From: Anaerolineales bacterium
GTDB lineage: Bacteria > Chloroflexota > Anaerolineae > Anaerolineales > Villigracilaceae
DNA: 33,701 nt
Reading direction: 5' to 3'
NCBI GenBank assembly: GCA_013140605.1
Contig: JABFSL010000124.1
Span: 1-33,701, forward strand
Of this stretch, positions 1 to 7,860 are shown piece by piece; within the stretch, counting starts at the first letter, position 1; every line of letters begins with the position of its first letter. The position numbers were made by a program, and so were the translations under genes. The notes beneath the pieces are model-generated. The model had not been told where the DNA came from. It saw only the letters and a program-made list of their open reading frames with translations, and made no database searches.

Positions 1-24
1 AAATGGGACTTCCGAATTCAGCAT

Positions 25-47
25 TGATTATATATAATATATAATCA
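25..47 (+). promoter_or_regulatory. Perfect 23-bp palindrome over the GntR gene start (candidate autoregulatory operator)
   Basis: The sequence reads tgattatatat, one central A, then atatataatca: two perfectly complementary 11-bp arms. Two TATAAT hexamers (33-38 and 40-45) lie inside it, and the last base is the A of the ATG at 47. GntR/FCD regulators are dimers that usually bind short palindromes near their own promoter, so this is a natural operator candidate. No convincing -35 hexamer is visible, and the very AT-rich composition makes a chance palindrome more likely than usual. Confidence 0.55.
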
Positions 48-790
48 TGTCATTAATAGCGGAAAAAGAACTTACCCACAAACCTCTAAAAGAAGAGATC
101 TTCGACGCGCTGCACCGCCAGATCATCGCTGGAAAATACACATCAGGCGATTGGCTCCGCCAGGAAGACATTGCCAGCCAGATGGGCGTAAGCATGACCC
201 CCGTGCGTGAAGCGCTTGACCTCCTCGTGGCGGCTGGGCTGGCAGAACGTGTGCCGTATCGCGGTGTGCGAGTACGGGAAATGTCCACTCAGGATATCGT
301 GGAAGCCTACGGCCTGAGACTGGTTCTCGAAGCGCTGACAGCTCGCGAAGCGGCGCTGCATATTACGCCTGAGCAGATCGCGAGTCTCGAAAAAATAATG
401 GATGAGATGAAGAAGCATGTCAAATTACACGAGATGCCCCAGGAACGCCAATTAAGTCGTGAGTTCCATACGTTGATCGCTGAAGCATCTGGGAATAATC
501 TTCTGATCAAGATGTATGCGGTTGTGACAAACGCTTTCCCCGATTGGATGTTGTACGAAGCGGTGTTTCGAAATCCAGAAATACTGGCGGGCAGTGTGGC
601 ACAGACATATGAGGAGCACTCGGCGATCATGGATGCGCTCATGCGAGGCGATGCCGATAAAGCCGCCCAAACATCCATTGAACACGTTCTGGATTCAGGC
701 AAATGGCTGGAGGAATATCTTGGCATTCCAGCGGAATTATTGAGAGAAAAAGAACAGCAAGTGAATCACTTACTAAAGAAACCAAAATAG
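47..790 (+). CDS. GntR family transcriptional regulator, FCD domain
   Basis: This is a 247-residue DNA-binding regulator of the FadR/FCD type. The N-terminal winged helix-turn-helix spans about residues 13-77, with the typical GntR wording LRQEDIASQMGVS followed by TPVREAL. The C-terminal all-helical FCD ligand-binding domain spans about 85-225. His141, His191 and His213 sit where FCD proteins usually have metal ligands, so a carboxylate-type effector held through a metal is plausible. The ATG at 47 is the first possible start because an in-frame TAA lies at 35-37. No Shine-Dalgarno precedes it, and the upstream TATAAT would place the transcript start almost on the ATG, so translation may be leaderless. 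The corrinoid protein gene follows after 9 bp, so it probably controls the downstream methyltransferase operon. Confidence 0.9.
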   Translation: MSLIAEKELTHKPLKEEIFDALHRQIIAGKYTSGDWLRQEDIASQMGVSMTPVREALDLLVAAGLAERVPYRGVRVREMSTQDIVEAYGLRLVLEALTAREAALHITPEQIASLEKIMDEMKKHVKLHEMPQERQLSREFHTLIAEASGNNLLIKMYAVVTNAFPDWMLYEAVFRNPEILAGSVAQTYEEHSAIMDALMRGDADKAAQTSIEHVLDSGKWLEEYLGIPAELLREKEQQVNHLLKKPK

Positions 791-799
791 GAGGCACTT

Positions 800-1456
800 A
801 TGTCGGAAGAACTTTATAAGGAAATGGCCCAAAGCATTATTGATGGTGATTCGGATATCGCCATTGAGCTTGCGAAAAGATCCATCGAATTGAATATGCA
901 CCCGTTGGAGACCATCACCAAGGGATTCGTGATCGGCGTGAATTACATCGGCGATCAATTTGGGTTGGGCGAAGCCTTCCTGCCTGAACTGGTGATGGCG
1001 GGCGAGGCGATGAAGGCCGCCGTTGCCGTGCTGGAACCTGAACTGCTCAAACTTGGTGAAGCGCGCGAAATGCTGGGGAAAGTGGTTCTTGCCACTGTCG
1101 AAGGTGACATTCATGAGATCGGCAAAACCCTCGTCGGTACGATGTTGAGCGCCTCCGGCTTTGAAGTCGTTGACCTCGGCGTGGATCAGCCCTCAGAGAA
1201 GATCATCGGCAAGGCACTTGAAATCAACGCAGATATTATTGGCATGAGCGCATTATTGACCACCACCATGGTACGTCAACGTGAAGTGATCGAAGAACTG
1301 GACAAGGAAGGCTTGCGACCGCGCATTAAAGTAATGGTTGGCGGCGCGCCGATCACACGCGACTGGGTCACGAAGATCAAAGCCGATGGTTATTCAGAGG
1401 ATGCGATTGGCGCTGTAAAGATCGCAAAAGACCTGGTCGGCAAAGGCGATCAATAA
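800..1456 (+). CDS. Corrinoid (B12-binding) methyl-carrier protein, MttC/MtbC type
   Basis: This 218-residue protein is the methyl shuttle between an MttB-type methyltransferase and a methyl-THF methyltransferase. The N-terminal helical cap domain spans about residues 1-90. The Rossmann-like cobalamin domain spans 92-215 and carries the diagnostic D103-x-H105-x-x-G108 motif, where the His is the lower axial cobalt ligand. S150-A-L152 and GG181-182 are the other nucleotide-tail contacts of the family. The length is normal for stand-alone corrinoid proteins. A strong AGGAGG lies upstream of the ATG. It sits between the regulator and the first MttB-family gene. No corrinoid reactivation ATPase (RamA-type) is visible in the window, so that function must be elsewhere. 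Confidence 0.95.
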   Translation: MSEELYKEMAQSIIDGDSDIAIELAKRSIELNMHPLETITKGFVIGVNYIGDQFGLGEAFLPELVMAGEAMKAAVAVLEPELLKLGEAREMLGKVVLATVEGDIHEIGKTLVGTMLSASGFEVVDLGVDQPSEKIIGKALEINADIIGMSALLTTTMVRQREVIEELDKEGLRPRIKVMVGGAPITRDWVTKIKADGYSEDAIGAVKIAKDLVGKGDQ

Positions 1457-1522
1457 TTAAAATCCTGTAATGCAGATGCTGGCGGGGATTGAAGTCAACG
1501 ACGAACAAAGCCGTGCCATGAT

Positions 1523-1590
1523 GTTGAAGGTTGAAAGTTGCATGTTATTCGCACAATGAACATGTGACCTGCAACCTTCAACCTTTTTAC
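1523..1590. repeat. Long inverted repeat between corrinoid and MttB genes (GTTGAAGG family)
   Basis: The left arm aaggttgaaagttgca (1527-1542) pairs with tgcaaccttcaacctt (1570-1585), 15 of 16 bases. An inner catgt/acatg stem extends the fold, and a short T-run follows. It could act as a partial terminator or an RNA-stabilising hairpin inside the operon. The GTTGAAGGTTGAA core recurs inside the SDR gene at 22075, which suggests a dispersed repeat family. Nothing else is recognisable between 1457 and 1632. Confidence 0.6.
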
Positions 1591-1632
1591 TCTCTCTCGC
1601 CAAAGAGAAGCTGGATCCATTAGAGGTGTCTT

Positions 1633-3108
1633 ATGCAACCCAAACTCACACTGCTAAGCGATGAGATTATTGCCCGTATTTTGTCAGAAGCGTATGAGCT
1701 TTTGATAAAACCTGGCATCAAAGTCCAGAATGCTGGGGCGCGGGAATTGCTGGCCGCAGCGGGCGCGACCATTGACTCTAAAACTGACGTTGCGCAGATT
1801 CCCGCCTCTCTCGTTCACAAGGCGCTGGAAACTGTGCCGCGCGATTTTTATCTATACGATTACGATGGCAATCCCAGCGTGCATTACGGCGGTGACAACG
1901 TCCACTTTGACCCGGGCTCATCGGGCATCACCATGCTCAACCCTGAAACGCTTGAGCACGACACCACCGAAACCGAACATCTGATTCGCCTGCTGAAAGT
2001 TGCGGAACAACTTCCGCAATATGATGCGCAATCCACAGCGGTCATTTGCCATGATGTACCCAAAGAGATTCAAGACTCGTATCGTTTGTATCTCGTTTTG
2101 CTCCATTCAAAAAAGCCGATCGTCACAGGCGCGTTCACGAATAAGACCGTGCAAGAGATGATCGACATGCTTTCAGTCTTTGCGGGTTCAGCACAAGCCG
2201 CGAGCGAAAAACCACGCGCCATCTTTGACGTGTGCCCTGCTCCGCCGCTGATTTGGAGCAACTTCGGCGCTGGAAATTTAATTGCGCTCGCGCGCGCAGG
2301 TGTCCCTGCGGAAATTGTTTCCGTGCCGCTTTCAGGAGCGGCCGCCCCTGTGACCATGCTTGGGACGGTCACCCAGCACACGGCGGAGTGTTTTGCGGGT
2401 ATCGTCATTCATCAGCTCGCCAAGGCTGGCTCACCCATCGTTTGGGGCGGCGCGGCGGCGATCTTCGACATGCGCAAAGGCGCAACTCCGATGGGCGCAG
2501 TCGAAACTGCCATGCTTGATTGTTCGTACGCACAGGTCGCAAAAACGCTCAACATGCCCACGCACACTTATCTCGGCGCGACCGATTCAAAACTTGTAGA
2601 CGCGCAAGCTGGGCTCGAAAGCGGAATCTCGGCTATGGTCGGCGCGTTGAGCGGCATCAACATGATCTCCGGCTCGGGCATGTTGGACTTCCTCGCCTGT
2701 CACAGTGCGGAAAAACTCGTACTCGATGCAGAAGGAATTGCAATGGCAAAACGCATGATCGGCGGCGTGAAGCTGCATACCGACACACTCGCCACTGGTT
2801 TCTACGATGACAAGATCAATTTCAAAGGCGGCGACTTTCTTAAACAGAAGGCCACCATGCAGCTCTTCCGCGAGGAACAACATTTGCCAAGTTCTGTCAT
2901 TGACCGCGACTCGACACGCGCATGGAAAGCGGCTGGTTCATTGGATGCCTTTGGCAGATGCAAAATCCGCGTGACTGAATTGCTCGCATCATACAAGCGA
3001 CCTGAAATTGATCCTGCCCAGGAACGCAGACTCTACGCCTTTATGCTTGATCTCACTAAAAAGACCGGCGTCGACATTTTGCCCTTGCTTGAACATTATC
3101 AACCCTAA
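1633..3108 (+). CDS. MttB-family (COG5598) corrinoid-dependent methyltransferase, copy 1, non-pyrrolysine
   Basis: This 491-residue protein belongs to the trimethylamine methyltransferase superfamily, whose members move a methyl group from a quaternary or tertiary amine to a corrinoid protein. Family wording is visible across the whole length, including the Ala/Gly-rich barrel segments around residues 230-250 (PVTMLGTVTQHTAE) and 270-300 (WGGAAAIFDM, PMGAVETAMLD). The frame has no internal TAG, so it is one of the non-pyrrolysine members, some of which are known to act on glycine betaine, proline betaine, carnitine or butyrobetaine. The substrate cannot be read from the sequence. GAGGTG precedes the ATG. 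The corrinoid partner lies directly upstream, and a second diverged family member lies at 5083. Confidence 0.92.
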   Translation: MQPKLTLLSDEIIARILSEAYELLIKPGIKVQNAGARELLAAAGATIDSKTDVAQIPASLVHKALETVPRDFYLYDYDGNPSVHYGGDNVHFDPGSSGITMLNPETLEHDTTETEHLIRLLKVAEQLPQYDAQSTAVICHDVPKEIQDSYRLYLVLLHSKKPIVTGAFTNKTVQEMIDMLSVFAGSAQAASEKPRAIFDVCPAPPLIWSNFGAGNLIALARAGVPAEIVSVPLSGAAAPVTMLGTVTQHTAECFAGIVIHQLAKAGSPIVWGGAAAIFDMRKGATPMGAVETAMLDCSYAQVAKTLNMPTHTYLGATDSKLVDAQAGLESGISAMVGALSGINMISGSGMLDFLACHSAEKLVLDAEGIAMAKRMIGGVKLHTDTLATGFYDDKINFKGGDFLKQKATMQLFREEQHLPSSVIDRDSTRAWKAAGSLDAFGRCKIRVTELLASYKRPEIDPAQERRLYAFMLDLTKKTGVDILPLLEHYQP

Positions 3109-3114
3109 AATATC

Positions 3115-4983
3115 ATGCTTGATCTCACCCAACTTTTGCGCGTCCCGCATATAGACAATGATTTAAAGTTCGCCATCTCCCCCGACGGGCAGAGATTGGT
3201 TTTTGCATGGAATAAAACGGGGAGATGGGAATTGTGGCAAACGTCATTGCGAGGGCGACAGCCCGAAGCAATCTCCAACTTAACAAGAGATTGCTCACCT
3301 GCACTGGCGTGCGGCGCAAGTGTCGTCGGGGAAAGCACCCTCCTCGCAATGACATTGGACGAAGGTGCAAAATTCTCTCCGAAATTTTCTCCCGATGGCA
3401 CTCAACTTGCATACGCTTTGGATATTGACGGAAGTGAGTCGTATCACATTGTTGTTCACGATCTAAGCACCAATATCTCGACTGACCTCACGCCTCAAAT
3501 CGCATACGCGCATCAGCCAAATTTCTCATGGTCACCCGATGGCAAAGTGCTGGCTGTGCTTTCAGACAAGCACGGACAATTTGCCCTGCACCTGCTCCAT
3601 GTTGACGGTACTCCAGGCCGAATGATAAAGAATGTGTTCCGTCCGTGTTGGGACGTAGTCTGGTCACCCGATGGGCTGTGGATAGCAATCGAAGCAGAGT
3701 CAACTGCCAGTGATAGAAGTATTTATGTGATGCCGATCAATCGGCCGCGCAAAACGGGGAAAGGCAAAGCGACTAAAGTCGCTACTACGAAAATAGAATT
3801 GAACGCGCAGAATCCTGCATGGTCGCCTGATTCAAAATTCCTGGCGTTCTCTGGCGAAAACGGTGAATGGCATGACATTGGATTATTCAATGTGGAGACT
3901 CAGGAAATCACATGGGTCAACGAATCCGCTGGTGATGACAGTCAGCCCGCATGGTCGCGAAGCGGAAATATTATCGGGTGGGTACATTCTGAGGGAGCAC
4001 GGACCAGCTTTCAGTTTAAAGAAAGAGGCGCTGTCGTTAAGGAGAAAAAAGTTGAGGATGGGGTGCATTACTTTCCGCAGTTCATAGATGACAGCGTTGT
4101 AATTCTGTACGAAGATCCAAAGCATCCGTGCGATTTGTGGAAAATAAATCTTGAAGATGATTCGATGGAGCAATTAACAAATTCATTGCCCGAAGAAATA
4201 CGGAATGCGGAATTCATTCCGCCCGAAGAAGTATTTTACACAATCAAAGATGGGACGCAAATTCCCGCATTATTGTATCGCGCAAAAAACAGCACGCGGG
4301 CGGTGATCAATATCCACGGCGGACCCAACTGGTTGTTCCAGTTTTTATGGTATCCGATCATGAGCTATATGGCCTCGCGCGGCTGGACAGTGCTTGCGCC
4401 AAATTACCGCGGCTCGACGGGCTATGGCAAAAAATGGCAAAACTCCAGCCGCTACGACATGGGCGGCGTGGACACCGACGATTGCGCGGCGGGCGTGAAA
4501 TATTTAATTGAAAATGGGCTGGCAGAAAAAGATAAAATCGGCATCACTGGCAGAAGTCATGGCGGCTATCTGACGATGACTTGCATGACGATGTATCCAG
4601 AATTATTTGCCGTGGGTTCGGCGGTTGTGCCATTCTTGAATTGGTTGAAGTCACATAAAAATTCGCGCGAAGATTTGCAGCATTGGAATATCGAAAACAT
4701 GGGCGACCCCGAAGACAACCGCGAGTTATGGATTGCGCGTTCGCCGTATTTCTTTTTGGACAAAGTCAGCGCACCTGTGCAAATGATCTGCGGCGGAAAT
4801 GATCCGCGCTGTCCCGCATCTGACTCAATTGATGCGCGTGATAAACTTGTCGAACTTGGAAAAGAAGTTGAGTTGTTGTTGTATGAAGATGAAGGTCATG
4901 CGTTTTTGGATGTTGAAAATGTGATCGATTCAGAAGTGAAGCGTGTGGAGTTTCTGGCGAACGTGCTGGAGAAAACTATTTAA
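3115..4983 (+). CDS. S9 family (prolyl oligopeptidase type) serine peptidase
   Basis: This 622-residue peptidase has an N-terminal WD40-like beta-propeller (about 15-340, repeated SPDG/SPDSK blades) and a C-terminal alpha/beta hydrolase (about 370-620). The expected triad is visible: Ser481 in GRSHGG, Asp563 in GGNDPRC and His595 in DEGHAF. No signal peptide is seen, so it is probably cytoplasmic and acts on short peptides or acylated amino acids. It starts 6 bp after the methyltransferase stop without a clear Shine-Dalgarno, consistent with coupled translation. Two palindromic repeats are embedded in frame in the propeller (3243-3353 and 3767-3788), inflating surface loops. A peptidase inside a methyltransferase operon suggests it frees the methylated substrate from a conjugate; this is inference. 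Confidence 0.93.
   Translation: MLDLTQLLRVPHIDNDLKFAISPDGQRLVFAWNKTGRWELWQTSLRGRQPEAISNLTRDCSPALACGASVVGESTLLAMTLDEGAKFSPKFSPDGTQLAYALDIDGSESYHIVVHDLSTNISTDLTPQIAYAHQPNFSWSPDGKVLAVLSDKHGQFALHLLHVDGTPGRMIKNVFRPCWDVVWSPDGLWIAIEAESTASDRSIYVMPINRPRKTGKGKATKVATTKIELNAQNPAWSPDSKFLAFSGENGEWHDIGLFNVETQEITWVNESAGDDSQPAWSRSGNIIGWVHSEGARTSFQFKERGAVVKEKKVEDGVHYFPQFIDDSVVILYEDPKHPCDLWKINLEDDSMEQLTNSLPEEIRNAEFIPPEEVFYTIKDGTQIPALLYRAKNSTRAVINIHGGPNWLFQFLWYPIMSYMASRGWTVLAPNYRGSTGYGKKWQNSSRYDMGGVDTDDCAAGVKYLIENGLAEKDKIGITGRSHGGYLTMTCMTMYPELFAVGSAVVPFLNWLKSHKNSREDLQHWNIENMGDPEDNRELWIARSPYFFLDKVSAPVQMICGGNDPRCPASDSIDARDKLVELGKEVELLLYEDEGHAFLDVENVIDSEVKRVEFLANVLEKTI
3243..3353. repeat. In-frame 111-bp palindromic element inside the S9 peptidase gene
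   Basis: The ends are a perfect 12-bp inverted repeat, gtcattgcgagg (3243-3254) and cctcgcaatgac (3342-3353). An inner pair, gcaatctc and gagattgc, is nested within. The length is exactly 37 codons and the frame stays open. The ATTGCGAGG...GAAGCAATCTC wording resembles a dispersed palindrome common in bacterial intergenic regions. The encoded segment (Cys/Ala/Ser-rich) does not look like beta-propeller sequence. The true element borders are uncertain. Confidence 0.6.
3767..3788. repeat. In-frame 22-bp copy of the GTAGTAGCGACTT repeat inside the S9 peptidase gene
   Basis: Read on the minus strand this is the GTAGTAGCGACTT palindrome. It matches the intergenic copy at 28771-28792 at 21 of 22 bases. 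Its core gcgact-aa-agtcgc (3769-3782) is self-complementary. It encodes a Lys/Thr-rich loop (KATKVATTK) between propeller blades. The shared sequence between a coding and a non-coding site is what marks it as a mobile or dispersed repeat. Confidence 0.6.
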
Positions 4984-5053
4984 CCACGAAGGGCACGAAG
5001 GCGCACTAAGGAAAACCTTTCAAACCTTTGTGACTCTTTGTTTACTTTGTGGT
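4982..5053. repeat. Imperfect inverted repeat, CACGAAGG/CACAAAGG family, copy 1
   Basis: The segment begins with aaccacgaagggcacgaag at the peptidase stop codon and ends with the near-complementary tttgtttactttgtggt. It fills most of the gap before the second MttB-family gene. Related elements lie at 7761-7838 and 19219-19317. It can fold into a long hairpin in the operon mRNA, so a role in RNA stability is possible, but no T-run supports a plain terminator. Confidence 0.6.
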
Positions 5054-5082
5054 GAAAATTCTTTATTAAAAGTGGAGCGCAA

Positions 5083-6501
5083 ATGGAGCCATTGAAATTT
5101 CTTAGCGACGAAGATGTAAAAGCAATGCACGAAGCCACACTTCATATCATGAGCGAAGTGGGGCTTATTTGGACTCATAAATCCAGCCTCGATATTTTGC
5201 TCGGTGCAGGCTGTACGATAAAAAACAACCGCGTTTGCATGCCGCGAGATTTGGTTGAAGACTGCATTGCCAAAGCCAACAAACGCCCCGTTATTCGCGG
5301 GCGCAATGGACAAGTCAATGAGTTGGGCGGCGGCAATTTATATTTTCACAACCTCGGCGGCGCGCGCGATGTCTTCGATGCAAAAACAGGTACTCGCCGA
5401 ATCGCAACCGATCAGGATGTGATCAACGCGACTCGCGTGCTGGACGCGCTCCCGAACTGTCACACGGTCACACCGTTCTTCACACCGCAGGATGTGCCCG
5501 GCGAATTAATGTCGCTGTTCATGTATCGTCATTCAATTCCGCACACGGTCAAGCCTTTGCAGGGACCTGGCATTCAATTTGCCGAGGAAGTAAAGTATGC
5601 GGTGGAAATGGCGCACGTAATCGGCACACCCGCTAATGAACTCACGCTCTCCCTCTCCCCCGTCAGCCCGTTAACCATCCACGATCCTGCCGCGGCCGCA
5701 ATTGTTGAAATGGCGAAGGCGGGCGTGATCTGCGCCAACCTACCCGCTCCCACTGGCGGAGCAACTTCACCGATGACGATCACAGGCAGTCTTGTTCAGC
5801 AAAGCGCAGAAACTTTGGCTTTACTTGTTCTGGCGCAAATCGTTAACCCTGGGTGTGGTATTGTGTATTGCGGACGACTTGGGATGTTGGAACCGCGCAC
5901 TGGATTAATTTGGGGCGGAGTGGAACTTGGCATGTCATCCGCCGCCACGGTTCAGCTCGGACATTATTATGGATTCAGCGTTAATGTGTATGGGTTTTCA
6001 ACGAATGCACATACCCTTGACGCCCAAAACGCCTTCGAGCGCGGACTGAACGCCTCCATCCCAGCCTTGGCTGGCGCGGATGAACTCTCAGGTATCGGCG
6101 AAATGGAAGCAGGCGTGATGGGTTCGTATGCTCAAATGGTTTTGGATAATGAACTTGTTGGCAGTGTCATGCGTTTGCGAAAGGGTCTCTCGGCTGATTC
6201 AGCGCACCTTGCAGTGGACATCATCGAAAATGTCATGAATGGAACACGCAACTTTTTAGGCCAACGGCATACGTTGAATCACTTGAAAGCTGGCGAAATC
6301 GCATTGACCAAACTTGCAGAACGCAACTCATGGGAAACATGGGAAGATAAACTGGACCGCAAGCAAATGGCAGACTATGCCGCGAACGAAGCTGAAAGAA
6401 TTCTGCGCGAACACCAAGTCCCGCCGCTGGAGCCGCAACAGGAGAAGGAACTTGATAGAATTATGGCGGCGGCTGAAAAAGAAATGGTGAGGAAGAAGTA
6501 G
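5083..6501 (+). CDS. MttB-family (COG5598) corrinoid-dependent methyltransferase, copy 2, non-pyrrolysine
   Basis: This 472-residue member of the trimethylamine methyltransferase superfamily aligns by eye with the protein at 1633 in overall layout. Both have a helical N-terminus, Gly/Ala-rich barrel strands (PTGGATSPMTITGSLVQQSAE around 225-245) and a C-terminal helical tail rich in Glu/Lys. The two are clearly diverged, so they are more likely to handle different methylated substrates, or sequential demethylations, than to be recent duplicates. There is no in-frame TAG, so no pyrrolysine. GGAG precedes the ATG by about 7 bp. Only one corrinoid protein is visible for the two enzymes, so they probably share it. 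The final residues are strongly charged. Confidence 0.92.
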   Translation: MEPLKFLSDEDVKAMHEATLHIMSEVGLIWTHKSSLDILLGAGCTIKNNRVCMPRDLVEDCIAKANKRPVIRGRNGQVNELGGGNLYFHNLGGARDVFDAKTGTRRIATDQDVINATRVLDALPNCHTVTPFFTPQDVPGELMSLFMYRHSIPHTVKPLQGPGIQFAEEVKYAVEMAHVIGTPANELTLSLSPVSPLTIHDPAAAAIVEMAKAGVICANLPAPTGGATSPMTITGSLVQQSAETLALLVLAQIVNPGCGIVYCGRLGMLEPRTGLIWGGVELGMSSAATVQLGHYYGFSVNVYGFSTNAHTLDAQNAFERGLNASIPALAGADELSGIGEMEAGVMGSYAQMVLDNELVGSVMRLRKGLSADSAHLAVDIIENVMNGTRNFLGQRHTLNHLKAGEIALTKLAERNSWETWEDKLDRKQMADYAANEAERILREHQVPPLEPQQEKELDRIMAAAEKEMVRKK

Positions 6502-6513
6502 GCAGGTAAACAC

Positions 6514-6563
6514 GTATACAAGTAAACAGGTGTGGTTACGTATGTACGTGTTTACTTGTATAC
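6514..6563. repeat. Perfect 15-bp inverted repeat between copy-2 methyltransferase and amidohydrolase
   Basis: gtatacaagtaaaca (6514-6528) and tgtttacttgtatac (6549-6563) are exact complements around a 20-bp loop. A looser relative of the TTTACTTG wording occurs at about 21567-21600. It could be an operator-like site or an RNA hairpin; there is no T-run for a standard terminator. Confidence 0.6.
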
Positions 6564-6594
6564 ATTTCACACAAAAAGCTTTAGGAGAATAGAC

Positions 6595-7752
6595 ATGCTA
6601 AAACAGGCACATGCAATTTCTGAAGAACTGATCGAATGGCGGCGTGATTTTCACATGCACCCCGAAACTGGATTCGATGTTTACCGCACGGCGGGTATCG
6701 TGGCGGATGAGTTGGAGAAAATGGGATACAGAGTCAAGCGCGGAGTTGGAAAGACTGGCGTTGTAGCTGACATCGGCGAAGGCGGCAGGATGGTCGCGAT
6801 CCGCGCGGATATGGATGCGCTGCCTCTGCAAGAGTTGAATGACTCAGAGTTCAAGTCACAGGTGGATGGGAAGATGCACGCCTGCGGACATGACTCGCAT
6901 ACGGCAATGGCTTTGGGTGCGGCGCAACTGCTGGCCAAGGAAAAACTCAATGGCCGCGTTCGTTTCCTGTTCCAGCCCAGCGAAGAATCTGCGGATGAGG
7001 AAGGCAAGAGCGGTGCGGTCCGAATGTCGGAGGAAGGCGCAATGGAAGGCGTGGATTATGTGATTGCGCAGCACGTGGACCCGGGCCAGCCGCTCGGGAC
7101 GATCGCCATCAGTTCGGGACCAGCTTCCGGTGGAGTCGATTCGTGGTTTGGAGTCATCCAAGGCAAAGGCGGGCATGGCGCTTATCCGCATCATACGGTT
7201 GACCCGTTCTATTTACTCGCGCATGTGATCTTCGCATTGAATGCGTTGATCTCACGCAGGCTTGACCCGTTCGCGCCAGCGGTCGTGAGTATTGGCTCGA
7301 TCAATGGCGGGTTCACTGAAAATGTGATTCCAGACAGCATCAAGATCACAGGCACGCTGCGATTCACCACGCCCGAAGTGCAAAAACAAATCCATGATGA
7401 GATCAAGCGCGCTTTTGACACTGCCAAAGCGCTTGGCGGTGATTATGATTTAAAAATCGAGATCGGCGCGCCTCCAATGATCAACGACGAGAAAGTGACG
7501 GAAATGATCGAAGCCGTTGGCAGGGATTTTCTTGGCGGGGAGAATGTGCATGAGCTTCACAAGTCATTGGGTGCGGAGGATTTTGGTTCCTTCATGGAAC
7601 ACGCGCCGGGAGCGATGTACATGATCGGCGCGATGAAACAAGGCCACGAAGAGTATCCATTCCATCATCCGAAGTTCGATATTGACGAGCGCACTTTCCC
7701 AATTGGCACGGCGATTTTGGCGGAAACTGCTTTGAGGTTTTTGAAACAGTAA
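6595..7752 (+). CDS. M20D family metallo-amidohydrolase (N-acyl amino acid / hippurate hydrolase type)
   Basis: This 385-residue hydrolase cleaves amide bonds of N-acylated amino acids. Visible motifs are RRDFHMHPE (16-24), ADMDALP (71-77), the metal-binding HACGHD (95-100, Cys97 as the M20D-type ligand), catalytic QPSEE (127-131) and AQH (158-160). The dimerisation domain follows at about 180-295, with GGHGAYPHH. The start chosen is the ATG at 6595, preceded by TAGGAG; an upstream in-frame ATG at 6532 would lie within the inverted repeat region and has no ribosome site. Position between methyltransferase genes suggests it releases a methylated amino acid from an acyl conjugate for demethylation. 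That substrate link is inference. Confidence 0.93.
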   Translation: MLKQAHAISEELIEWRRDFHMHPETGFDVYRTAGIVADELEKMGYRVKRGVGKTGVVADIGEGGRMVAIRADMDALPLQELNDSEFKSQVDGKMHACGHDSHTAMALGAAQLLAKEKLNGRVRFLFQPSEESADEEGKSGAVRMSEEGAMEGVDYVIAQHVDPGQPLGTIAISSGPASGGVDSWFGVIQGKGGHGAYPHHTVDPFYLLAHVIFALNALISRRLDPFAPAVVSIGSINGGFTENVIPDSIKITGTLRFTTPEVQKQIHDEIKRAFDTAKALGGDYDLKIEIGAPPMINDEKVTEMIEAVGRDFLGGENVHELHKSLGAEDFGSFMEHAPGAMYMIGAMKQGHEEYPFHHPKFDIDERTFPIGTAILAETALRFLKQ

Positions 7753-7760
7753 AACATTTA

Positions 7761-7838
7761 AAACACAAAGGACACGAAGTACACAAAGGTGAAAAAAGCC
7801 CTAGGTCTTCCTTCGTGACCTTTGAGTCCTTTGTGTTT
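7761..7838. repeat. Inverted repeat, ACACAAAGGACACGAAG family, copy 2
   Basis: Perfect 11-bp ends, aaacacaaagg (7761-7771) and cctttgtgttt (7828-7838), enclose further partly paired CACGAAG/TTCGTG blocks. The left arm (7761-7789) matches the reverse complement of 19288-19316 at 28 of 29 bases, so this is a true dispersed repeat and not a chance hairpin. It fills the gap before the last gene of the operon. Confidence 0.75.
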
Positions 7839-7860
7839 AATTTTTAAGTCGGAGGGCATA

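Noticed and set aside
1457-1632. Cobalamin riboswitch before the first methyltransferase gene
   Set aside because: The only strong structure in the gap is the GTTGAAGG inverted repeat; no B12-box-like sequence was seen.
1633-6501. Pyrrolysine (in-frame TAG) in the two MttB-family genes
   Set aside because: Both frames run uninterrupted from start to end with no internal amber codon, so they are non-pyrrolysine homologs.
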